DNA of 64,000 nucleotides from Planctomycetota bacterium (GTDB lineage Bacteria; Planctomycetota; J058): the NCBI GenBank assembly GCA_023954375.1, contig JAMLIC010000002.1, forward strand, positions 248,001 to 312,000. Reading direction: 5' to 3'. Below are positions 7,833 through 16,400 of the stretch, in pieces. The notes beneath the pieces are model-generated. The model was not told the DNA's origin. It saw nothing but the letters and a program-made list of their open reading frames with translations, and did no database searches. Both the position numbers and the translations under genes were made by a program. How positions within the stretch are numbered: the stretch's first letter is position 1; every line of letters begins with the position of its first letter.

Positions 7833-8791
7833 TCCACGAGCCGGCGCGCCGCCGCCCGCCACGCCTCGGGCCGCCGGTCGAGCAGGCTCTCGTGGCCGAG
7901 CCCCTCGAGGACCACGACCTCGGTCGGCCCTCGCATGGCCGCGGCCACGGCGCGCAGCTCGTCGGGGCGCACCCACGGGTCGTCGGCGCCGCCGAGGACG
8001 AGCGCCGGGCAGGCGACGCTCGCCGCGTACTCGACCGGCGCGTGGGCCGTCGCGTCGAAGCCGAGCTGCACGCCGCCCCAGAACAGCAGCAGCCGCGCGC
8101 CGGGCCAGGCGGGCAGGCCCATGGCGCGGAAGCGATGCCCGACCGTCGTCGTCAGCCGGTCGAACGGCGCCTCGAGCAGCAGCAGGTCGGGCTCGAGGCC
8201 GTGCAGGTGGACGGCGCGCAGGGCCGCGGCCGCGCCCATGGAGGTCCCGTGCAGGAGCAGCGGCCGCCCTGGCGCGAGCCGCCGGGCGAGCGCGACGGCG
8301 GCCTCGACGTCGAGCGCCTCGTGCACGCCGACGCTCGTGCGGTCGCCCTCCGACCCGCCGGCGCCGCGCAGGTCGACGAGGAGCGCCTCGACCCCGAGCC
8401 CGTGCAGCTCGCGCGCGACGCCCAGGAGCGACGCCTTGCTCCCGCCGTGCCCGTGCGCGAGGACGGCGACCGCCCGCGCGCCGGGCCGCGGCACGCGCCA
8501 CAGCTCGAGGCGCGTGCCGTCGGCCGCGCGCGCCGTCAGCGTCTCGAACGGCAGCCCCTCGTCCGCCGGTGTACGCAGGTTGACCGGGCGCGGCAGCGAC
8601 ACGCCCGTGACGAGCACGCGCAGGCGACCGAGGCGCGACAGCGCCTGCGGCGGCGGCGTGCGGGCGGAGGTCGGCGGGCCGAAGGTCGTGAACGCCCGCG
8701 CGTGGGCGTAGGCCAGGGCGTTGACGAAGATCCCGCCGGCCGTCAGGACGGCGGCCGCGAGGGCGAGCAGGCGGTGGCGGCGTGGGGTCAT
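7814..8791 (-). CDS. Alpha/beta hydrolase, membrane-anchored
   Basis: The product is 325 residues: an N-terminal signal/anchor helix (RLLALAAAVLTAGGIFVNALAY), then an alpha/beta hydrolase core. It shows VLAHGHGGSKAS (oxyanion region), the nucleophile elbow LHGTSMGAAAAL (G-x-S-x-G), a late Asp in GGADDPWV, and the catalytic His in LEGLGHESLL. It resembles the BAAT/dienelactone-type family with a periplasm-facing domain. The start is ATG 8791, which overlaps the lipoprotein stop by 4 nt (ATGA), so the two form an operon. Substrate unknown. Confidence 0.75.
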   Translation of the reverse strand: MTPRRHRLLALAAAVLTAGGIFVNALAYAHARAFTTFGPPTSARTPPPQALSRLGRLRVLVTGVSLPRPVNLRTPADEGLPFETLTARAADGTRLELWRVPRPGARAVAVLAHGHGGSKASLLGVARELHGLGVEALLVDLRGAGGSEGDRTSVGVHEALDVEAAVALARRLAPGRPLLLHGTSMGAAAALRAVHLHGLEPDLLLLEAPFDRLTTTVGHRFRAMGLPAWPGARLLLFWGGVQLGFDATAHAPVEYAASVACPALVLGGADDPWVRPDELRAVAAAMRGPTEVVVLEGLGHESLLDRRPEAWRAAARRLVDQSGRE

Positions 8792-9429
8792 GGGCGCAGG
8801 AGGTGGAACGGATACCACAGCGGCGCCAGGACGAGCACCGCCAGGTCGGCCGCGAGCGTCAGCGGCGTCGACGCCGCGCACAGCAGGACCCCCGCCACGT
8901 CGCGCCCCGTGACCCCCTCGGCGGCCGGCCAGGGGCGCCGGCGCGGCGGCACGTAGGCGAGGAGCTCGCGCCGGCCGTCGGCGTGGACGAGCTCGAAGGC
9001 GTCGCCCAGGAGCTCGACGCGAGCGGTCGGTCGGCCGGGCTCCAGCGCGGCCCCGGCCGGCGGCGCCGGTTCGCCGTCGTCGCTCCAGGTGGCCAGCGGC
9101 GCGCCCTCGGGCAGGGGCGCGGGGTCGGCGAGCGACACCGTCGCCTCACCTCGCCCGGCGTGCGGCCACGCCGCGCCGGGGCCGTGCGGCCGCGCGCGCT
9201 GGATCACGAGGTGGTGCCGCCGCCCCGCCCCGCAGTCGATCAGCAGGTGCACGGCGCCCCGGCCGTCGCGGACCGCCCGCTCGATCGCCAGCGGCGCCGG
9301 GGGCGCCGGCGCCGGGCCGACCAGGGTGGGCCGCAGCTCCCACAGGCGCAGGGTCACGCAGCCGCTCCCGAGCGACGCGGCACCCAGCGACGCGGTGAGG
9401 AGGACGAGGAGCAACGCGCGACGGACCAC
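8788..9429 (-). CDS. Putative lipoprotein
   Basis: The product is 213 residues. A signal peptide ends in a lipobox (SLGSGC), giving a lipid-modified Cys; the mature part is beta-rich and of no family I recognise. It ends with a hydrophobic segment (LTLAADLAVLVLAPLWYPFHLL). GTG 9429 is chosen because it directly precedes the signal peptide; the longer frame upstream is Ala/Arg-rich noise. A TACGCT hexamer lies 8 nt upstream. It is translationally coupled to the hydrolase. Confidence 0.55.
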   Translation of the reverse strand: MVRRALLLVLLTASLGAASLGSGCVTLRLWELRPTLVGPAPAPPAPLAIERAVRDGRGAVHLLIDCGAGRRHHLVIQRARPHGPGAAWPHAGRGEATVSLADPAPLPEGAPLATWSDDGEPAPPAGAALEPGRPTARVELLGDAFELVHADGRRELLAYVPPRRRPWPAAEGVTGRDVAGVLLCAASTPLTLAADLAVLVLAPLWYPFHLLRP

Positions 9430-9528
9430 ATCGCTCCAGCGTAGTGACCCCGTCACGGAGGCAGAAGGTCCTGCGGCGCAAACCGCGCCCGGGTGTCGCC
9501 TTCGACCGACCCGTCGCGCGCCCCGGCT

Positions 9529-9577
9529 GGGCAGGAGCTGCCCGCGGGTCCGCGAACCCGACGGGCAGGACCTGCCC
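9529..9577. promoter_or_regulatory. Two tandem 15-bp palindromes in a divergent intergenic region
   Basis: GGGCAGGAGCTGCCC (9529-9543) and GGGCAGGACCTGCCC (9563-9577) differ at one base and are 34 bp apart centre to centre. They sit between the divergently transcribed lipoprotein and RHS genes. The repeat of the same dyad fits a pair of operators for a dimeric regulator. Confidence 0.4.
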
Positions 9578-9649
9578 GACGCGCCGGCGCGCCGCGGGTT
9601 GCGCGCGGCGCAGCCCGTGCCTCGTCCCGCCGCGAGCGGGGAGGCGACG

Positions 9650-12600
9650 ATGAGGAGGCCACGCGCGGCGATCATCACCACGGCGGCGGCGGCGCTGATC
9701 GTCGCCGCCGGGCCGGGCAGCGGCGGGGGCGACCCGCCGCCCACGCCGCCCTCGCGCCCGGCCCCGCCGGCCGAGCGCATCGCCGCGTCGTCGGCCCCCG
9801 CGGACGGCGCCCCCGCCCCGGCCGCCACGCCCGCGGAGGGCGCCGCGGCGGCGCCGCTCCCGCCCTGCCCGCCGCGCGACGCCCTCGCCCCCGCGCACGC
9901 CGCGCCGGCCCTGGGCGTCACGCTCGACGCGGCGACCGCGCTCGACGTAGACCCGCTCACCGGCCGCGCCACGCTGCGCGAGACCGACGCCGCCCTGCCG
10001 CGCGGCCTGGGCCTCCGCCGCGCGCGCGCCATGGGCGCCGACGCGCCGGGCCTCTTCGGCCGCGGCTGGCGCAGCGAGGCGGACGCCCGCCTGCACGCCG
10101 CCCCCGGCGGCGCCCTGGTCGCGCGCCGGGTCGAGGGCCTCGTCCTCTACGCCCCGGTCGCCGAGGGGCGCTGGGCCTCCGTCGTGGGCGAGGTCGAGCT
10201 CCTCGCGGCCACCCCCGAGGGCTTCGAGGTGCGCGACCCCGCGGGGCGCCTGCATCGCTTCGACCGCGAGGGCCGGATCGTCGAGGTCCGGCCCGGGTTC
10301 CGGGTCGAGCGCGCGCCGGGCGTCGTCCGCCTCGTGGGCGACGAGGGGACGATCACGCTCACCCTCGACGCCGAGGGGCGCGCCGCGCGCGCGACCGGGC
10401 CCGAGGTCGACGTGCGCTACGCCTACGACGCCGCGGGCGAGCTCGTCGCGGTCGAGGGCACGCGCGCGGCCCGCTACGCGGTCGACGAGGACGGCTTCGT
10501 CGTCGAGGCGCGCGGCCTGCGGCTCGCGCACGACGACCTCGGCCGGGTCGCGCGGGTCGACGCGCCCGACGGCGCCCGGCTCTACGCCTTCGCCGAGGGC
10601 CTGGCGCAGGTGACCACGCCGCGCGGGAGCTGGCGCTACGCCCTCGACCGCGACGGCTGGCGCGTCGAGACCCCCTGGGGCGTCGAGCGCGCGCGCCTCG
10701 ACGCGCGCCTGCGCCTCGTCGTCGACGAGGCGCCCACGCCGGCGCTCCCGCCCGGCGTGCGCCTCGACGCGAGGGGCCTGCTCGCCACGGCCACCACGCC
10801 GGCGGGGCGGCGCTGGAGCTTCGAGCACGACGCGCGAGGCGACCTCGTCGCCGAGGTCGGCCCCGCCGGCCGCTTCGAGCTCCTCCGCGACGCGCGCGGC
10901 CGGCGCCTCGGCCGCCGCGACCCGGCCGGCGGCGACGTGATGGCGGTCCGCGACGCCCGCGGGCTGATCGAGGAGCTCGTCGCGACCGGCGAGGCCGGCC
11001 TCGCGACGCTCCGGTTCGAGCACGACGCGGCGGGCCGGCTCGTCTCGGCCGGCGGCGACGCCGACCCGGTCACCCTCCGCTGGGACGAGGCCGGACGGCT
11101 CCTCGAGCAGGCCACGCCCGGTGTGCGCCTGCGCTACGAGCACGGCCCCGGCGTCGAGCAGGTCCGCACGCCGTGGGGCCGCCTCGCGCGGGTCCGCGAC
11201 GCCGAGGGGCGCGTGGAGCGCCTCGACACGCCGGCCGGCACCTTCCGCTTCGAGCACGACGCCGACGGCCGCCGCACGGCCGTCGTCTACCCCAACGGCG
11301 TCGTCACGCGCCTCGCGCGCGACGACCAGGGCCGCCTGGCGCGGCTCGAGGCCCGCGGCCCGGCCGGGCCGGTGCTCTCGCAGGCGCACGCGCGCGGCGC
11401 CCGGGGCGAGGTCACGGCGACGACGCGCGACGGGGCCACGACGCGCTTCGAGCACGACGCGGCCGGTCGTCTGACCGGGGCGCGCGGGCCCGACCTCGAC
11501 CGCGCCTGGCGGCTCGACCCCGACGGCAACCGCCTCGCCGATCGCGACGGCGAGCGCGCGCGGGCCTGGCGCCTCGACGCGCGCGGCGCGCTCCTCGCCG
11601 CGGGCGACGAGGCCTTCACCCATGACGCCGCCGGGCGCCTCGTCCGGCGCACGGACGAGGGCGGCGAGACCCGCTACGGGTGGGACCCCTTCGGGCGCCT
11701 CGTCGAGGTCACGCGCGCCGACCGCGCCGGCGCCTACACCGTCCGCTACGCCTACGACGGCCTCGGCCGCCTCGCCACCCGCACGACCGACGCCGGGACG
11801 ACGCGATACGTGTACGAGCGCGGCCAGCGCCTGGCGGAGCTCGGCCCAGGTGACCGCGTGCGGGTGTGGGTCCACGGCCCGCGGACCGACGAGCCGCTCG
11901 CCTACATCGACGTCGTCGGGGGGGTCGTCGGCGACTGGGTCTACCTGCACGCCGACGCGCTCGGCACCGTGCTCGCCTACACCGACGAGGACGGCGCGCC
12001 CGTCGACCGCGCGGCGCTCGACCCGTTCGGCGACCTGCTCGAGGCGCCGCTCGACCCCGAGCGCCCGGTCCTCTTCGCCGGGCGCGAGGTGGACCCCGCC
12101 ACGGGCCTGGTCGATCTCCGCGCGCGCTTCTACGCGCCGGGGCTCGGCCGCTTCCTCGACCCCGACCCGGCCGGCGTGCACGGCGGGCCCGCGCCCTGGG
12201 TCTACGCCGACCACCGGCCGCTCGAGCGCCGCGACCCGCTGGGCCTCTGGCCGTGGCGCGGCGACGACGACGAGGCGCTCGGCCGCGGCCCGCGCCCGCC
12301 CGCCCTCGAGCGGGCGCAGGCGCACCTCACGCGCTGGGTCGTCGGCGGGACGCTCGAGGCGACGCGCCTCCTCGACGCCTCGGTCGAGGTCCTCGACGCC
12401 ACCCGGACGACCCTGCGCGACGCGCGGCTGCAGCTCGTGCGCAGCGGCCTCGTCGGCCCGCGCGGCCCCTACGGCTTCGAGTCGACCGTCGGCAACCTCC
12501 TGCGCGACTCCATCGCGCCCCTCGGCCTCGACGCGCTCGAGCTCCTCGAGGCGCACTGCGCGCCGGAGCACGTGTCGACGCACGTCTGCCGCGCGGTCGT

Positions 12601-12667
12601 CGCCTGGACCCTCCGCCGGCCGCACGCCTGGCCGACCCTGGAGGAGCTCCTCGCCGGGTCGGCGTGA
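9650..12667 (+). CDS. RHS/YD-repeat protein with C-terminal extension
   Basis: The product is 1005 residues. It has an N-terminal signal-like helix (AAIITTAAAALIVAAG) and a Pro/Ala-rich linker, then about 20 YD-type repeats (YAYDAAGELVAVEG, YDGLGRLATRTTDAGTTRYVYERGQ). The RHS-associated core follows (DPFGDLLEAPLD... ATGLVDLRARFYAPGLGRFLDPDP). After the core, about 150 residues form an unrelated C-terminal domain, the position where polymorphic toxins carry their variable tip. No toxin family is recognised and no obvious immunity gene follows. ATG 9650 precedes the signal helix. The protein is expected to form a beta-cage outside the cytoplasm. Confidence 0.85.
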   Translation: MRRPRAAIITTAAAALIVAAGPGSGGGDPPPTPPSRPAPPAERIAASSAPADGAPAPAATPAEGAAAAPLPPCPPRDALAPAHAAPALGVTLDAATALDVDPLTGRATLRETDAALPRGLGLRRARAMGADAPGLFGRGWRSEADARLHAAPGGALVARRVEGLVLYAPVAEGRWASVVGEVELLAATPEGFEVRDPAGRLHRFDREGRIVEVRPGFRVERAPGVVRLVGDEGTITLTLDAEGRAARATGPEVDVRYAYDAAGELVAVEGTRAARYAVDEDGFVVEARGLRLAHDDLGRVARVDAPDGARLYAFAEGLAQVTTPRGSWRYALDRDGWRVETPWGVERARLDARLRLVVDEAPTPALPPGVRLDARGLLATATTPAGRRWSFEHDARGDLVAEVGPAGRFELLRDARGRRLGRRDPAGGDVMAVRDARGLIEELVATGEAGLATLRFEHDAAGRLVSAGGDADPVTLRWDEAGRLLEQATPGVRLRYEHGPGVEQVRTPWGRLARVRDAEGRVERLDTPAGTFRFEHDADGRRTAVVYPNGVVTRLARDDQGRLARLEARGPAGPVLSQAHARGARGEVTATTRDGATTRFEHDAAGRLTGARGPDLDRAWRLDPDGNRLADRDGERARAWRLDARGALLAAGDEAFTHDAAGRLVRRTDEGGETRYGWDPFGRLVEVTRADRAGAYTVRYAYDGLGRLATRTTDAGTTRYVYERGQRLAELGPGDRVRVWVHGPRTDEPLAYIDVVGGVVGDWVYLHADALGTVLAYTDEDGAPVDRAALDPFGDLLEAPLDPERPVLFAGREVDPATGLVDLRARFYAPGLGRFLDPDPAGVHGGPAPWVYADHRPLERRDPLGLWPWRGDDDEALGRGPRPPALERAQAHLTRWVVGGTLEATRLLDASVEVLDATRTTLRDARLQLVRSGLVGPRGPYGFESTVGNLLRDSIAPLGLDALELLEAHCAPEHVSTHVCRAVVAWTLRRPHAWPTLEELLAGSA

Positions 12668-12750
12668 CGGGCCGGGTCACCCGCCGCACCCGTCACGGGT
12701 GCAACCCGCCGCGTCGCCGCGCCGTACGGGGCGTGGCCGCCCGGAGACCA

Positions 12751-12778
12751 TTGCCGCCCGCCTCCGGCCGGGTACGGT
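12751..12778 (+). promoter_or_regulatory. Sigma70-like promoter of the FHA gene
   Basis: TTGCCG (12751-12756), 16-bp spacer, TACGGT (12773-12778), then a 28-nt leader containing GTGAGGAG before ATG 12807. Confidence 0.5.
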
Positions 12779-12806
12779 GCGAGAGGGCGGGTGAGGAGCC
12801 AGGGCG

Positions 12807-13328
12807 ATGCTCCGGCCGTTGCACGCATTCCTGCAGGACGCGGCCCGGCCGCTCGAGTCGTTCTTCGAGCGGCATCCGCATCCGGTCCTGGTCGTGGCGC
12901 CCTTCGAGTCCGAGGAGGACCCACGCTTCCGCACGGTCGCGGGCGCCCCCCGCCCCGCCGCGCCCCGCGGCGCGTTCGAGGGCGCCTGGGTGGCGCCCGT
13001 CACCAAGCGACCCGGGTCGAACGTGTTCACCGCCATGGTCACGCTCGGCCGCGCGCGCAACAACGACATCGAGCTCAACGCCTCGACGGTCTCCAAGTTC
13101 CACGCCTACGTGACGCTCGAGGCCACCGGCCCCGTGCTCGTCGACGCGGGCTCGACGTTCGGCACGTTCGTCAACGGCCAGCGCCTGTCGCCGCGGCGCG
13201 AGCGCCACCTGCTGCGCAGCGGCGACGAGGTGCGCGCGGGGCAGGTGGTGATGACCTTCCTCGACCCACCCGCGTTCCTCGACCTCCTGCGGCGCGAGGG
13301 CGAGCGGCCCGAGCGCGCGGCCGGCTAG
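12807..13328 (+). CDS. FHA-domain protein
   Basis: The product is 173 residues. After about 75 residues comes a complete forkhead-associated domain: VTLGRARNNDIEL, VSKFHAYVTLE and AGSTFGTFVNGQRL carry the GR, SxxH and N-G residues that bind phosphothreonine. No enzyme domain is attached. It lies convergent to a Ser/Thr kinase gene 84 nt away, so it may read phosphorylation by that or other kinases in the cell. This link is inferred from position. Confidence 0.85.
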   Translation: MLRPLHAFLQDAARPLESFFERHPHPVLVVAPFESEEDPRFRTVAGAPRPAAPRGAFEGAWVAPVTKRPGSNVFTAMVTLGRARNNDIELNASTVSKFHAYVTLEATGPVLVDAGSTFGTFVNGQRLSPRRERHLLRSGDEVRAGQVVMTFLDPPAFLDLLRREGERPERAAG

Positions 13329-13350
13329 CGCGGCAGACGGCTGGTCACGG

Positions 13351-13414
13351 TGTTAGCCGTTAGCCGGTTAGCCGTAGCCAAAAGCCAAAGCTAAGAGCTA
13401 CAAGCTAAAAGCTA
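13351..13414. repeat. Low-GC tandem TTAGCC / AGCTAAA repeat tract
   Basis: Three TTAGCCG units are followed by AAAAGCC and then AAGCTAAGAGCTACAAGC-type units. The tract is strikingly A/T-rich against its surroundings and fills the gap between two convergent genes. Origin unknown; it could be a short interspersed repeat or a replication-slippage product. Confidence 0.6.
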
Positions 13415-16400
13415 CTCCTCCCAGCCACGGTTCACCCCCCGTCTCGGCCTAGCGCCGGCCCAGCCGCTCGACGAGGGCAACGTAGCCCGCGCGCGACGAG
13501 AGGAGGGGCAGCAGCGGGTCGCGCTGGGCGCGGCGCGCCAGGCGCCGCCGGTCGTCACCATCGGCGCCGGACAGGGCGGCGGTGAGCGCCTGGAGCGCGC
13601 CGGGGAGGCCGGGGTCGTCGAGCGCGCCGAGGGCGCGGACCTGCCGCCAGGCGGCCTCGAGCTCGCGCCGCGACCCGCGCACGAGGTCGGGCGTCGCCTC
13701 CCCGGCCACCACCCGGGCCGCCGAGAGGAGCCGGTCGCGGCCGGCGCCGGCGTCCACGCACCCGGCCTCGTGCAGCAGGGCGTCCGCGAGGAGGCCCGCC
13801 AGCGCCGCGCGCTCGCCGGGGTCGCGCGCCAGCGCGCGCCCCTCACGGGCCGCCGCCGCCACGACGCGCCACGCCCCTCGCCGGCGCCCGGCGTCGTCGG
13901 CGCTCCAGCCGACCTCGTCGGCGAGCTCCTCCTCGAGGAGGTCGCGCAGCTCCTCCTCGAGCGCGTCGCGACCGGCCCGGAAGACGGCCGCCCGCCCGAC
14001 CGCGAGCACCACCTCGCTCCAGGCGCCGTCCTCGACCCACCACGCCAGCCCCCGCGCCTGCGCGTCGCCGCGGCGCACCCCGTCGAGGAGGGCGCGCGAC
14101 GCGCTCCAGGGCGCGGCGAGGTCGTCCGCCGCGAGCAGCCCCCCGCGCGGCCCGAGCTCCTGCTCGAGCGCGCAGCGGACGACGAGGAGGAGCTCGGGGC
14201 GGCGCGCCCGCTCCTCCAGCGCCAGCCCGACCGCGGCGGTCCCGCGGCGCGCCGGGGTCGGCGCGCCGCAGCCGAGGCGAGCGCGCGGGCGCGCGGCGCC
14301 GCCCGCGTCGCCGGGTCGTGCGCCGCCCGCGCCTGCACGCGGCCGCGCCGGCGCGGGCCACGGCGTCGCCGCGCCGGGCCCGGTCGCCGCGCGCCTCGAG
14401 GCAGGAGCACCGCCTCCGCCCCCGCGCGACGCGCGCCCTCGTGCGCGGGGAGCGCCTCGAGCAGCCGGCGGAACGCCTCCTCCTCCTGCCCCACCCCCGC
14501 CGGCGCGCGACCGCTGGCGAGGAGGCCCGTGCGCAGGGCGAGCGCCAGCCGCGGCAGCCGCCCCTGCTCCTCGAGGCGCCGGGCGAGCGCCCACGGGCCG
14601 CGCGCCGACGCGCGGCCGCGCGGCTCGAAGCCGCCGTCGATGCTCGCCAGGTTGCCGTCGAGCTGCGCGGCGAGCAGGGCCTCGACGGCCGGCGTCGAAC
14701 CGCCGCCCTCCGGCCGCTCGGCCAGCGCCGCGTGGTCGCGCAGGTGGCCGTGGGCGAGGCAGCGGTCGAGCGCGTCCAGCGGCTCGACCCCAGATGCAGG
14801 GCGAGCAGCGCCGGCGCGGCGGCCGCCGGCGCCGCGCGCGCGCGCGCGCCAGCGCGCGCGCCGCGTCGTCGGCGCGCCCGAGGCGGGCCAGCGCGAGGGC
14901 CTGGAGGAGGTGCGCCGCGGACCGCGCCGGGTCGTGCGCAGCGGCCCGGGCGGCCGCGCCGCCGCCGCGCCAGGCGGCCGGCGCCGGCGCCGCGGCGGCC
15001 CCGGCCGCGAGCAGCAGGGCGCGCGCCCGCGCCGCCGGCGCCGCCTCGCCCGCGAGGGCCGCCGCCTCGTCGGCGAGCCGGACGGCGCGCGCCGGATCCC
15101 CGGCGCGCCGCGCCAGCGCGCGCACGGCGGGCCAGGTGAGGTCCGGATCGGCGGCGGCCGCCCGCGCCAGGAGCGTGGCCGCCAGAGGCACCTCGCCGGC
15201 TTCCAGACGCTCGAGCCCGGCCTCGAGCAGGAGCGGCCCGGCGTCGGGGGCCAGCGCCAGCGCGCGGTCGACGGCCGCGCGCCGCGGCGCCCCCTGGCCG
15301 GCGGCGCGCCGCAGGCGGAGGAGGGCGCGCGCGGGCGCGTCGCCGGCCAGCGCGAGGTGAGCGCGGGCGGCCGTGACGTCGCCGGCGGTCGCCAGGATGT
15401 GCAGGGCCTCCTCCGCGGCGGCGAGGCCGGGCGTCGCCGCCGCGCGCCGCACCTGCGCGGCGAGGGCCGCCTCGGCCAGGTCGACCGCGGCGCCGTCGGC
15501 GCCCTCGTCGTCGAGGAGCGCGCGGGCGAGGCGCGCCCGCGCCGCGGCCAGGGGCCCGATGAGGTCCGACGCCACGCCCGCGAGGTCGAGGACGACCTGC
15601 CGCCGGACGCCGTCGAGCGCGCCCTCGTCGGCGCCGGCGCGGACCATGCGGTCGGCCCGCTCGACCCCCGCGCGGGCCGCGAGGCCCCGCCCCGACGCCG
15701 AGCGCGCTCCCGGCCCGCGCCGCCCCGGCGGCGGCCCGGGCCGCGTCGGCCACCTCCGCCCACGCGTCGGCCAGCGCCTGCTCCTCGGCCGCGGCGCGGC
15801 GAGCGCGCCAGGCGCGCCGCGTCGACCTCGAGCGCGGCGGCCACGACCGCGGCCGCCCGCGCCCGCGCGCCGACGAGCGTCACCAGGGCGTCGCCCGGCG
15901 CCAGCGCCCGCGCCCGCTCCAGGGCGGCCTCGGCCCGCGGCAGGTCCCCCGCGACGAGCGCGGCCCGGGCCTGCCCGAGGGCCACCGCCGGCGCCGCCGG
16001 GTCCACGCGGGCCGCCACGTCGAGCCCGTCGAGCGCCGCCAGGGCGCCCGGCGCGTCGGCGCCGGCCTCGGCCGCGGCGGTCAGCGCCAGCGCCCGCCCG
16101 GCCAGGAGGCCGCCGACGAGCCCGCCCCCCTTCACCAGCAGCGCGGCCTCCGCCTCGACGAACGAGCCGGCCTCCGCGGCGAGGCCCGCGCCCTGCAGCG
16201 CGGCGAGGGCCGCGGCGTGCTCTCCGCCGCTGGCCAGCGCGCGCCCGCGCGCGAGGGCCTCGGGCGGCGCGGGCGCCCCGCTCGAGGCGCCGCGGACGAG
16301 CGCCAGCCACGCGGCGACCCGCCCGCGGTCGAGCGGGTGGATCGCGAGGCGCCCGGCCTGCACGAGCGCGTCCTCCGCCGGCTCGCCCGACGCCAGCGCC

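Noticed and set aside
9140..12630. Minus-strand 1159-residue frame opposite the RHS gene
   Set aside because: It is an antisense frame lacking stops because of the GC content; the RHS repeats and core are unmistakable on the plus strand.
14837..14860. GC dinucleotide run as Z-DNA or recombination signal
   Set aside because: It coincides with one of the frame hops in the kinase gene, so it is more simply a slippage or sequencing-error point.
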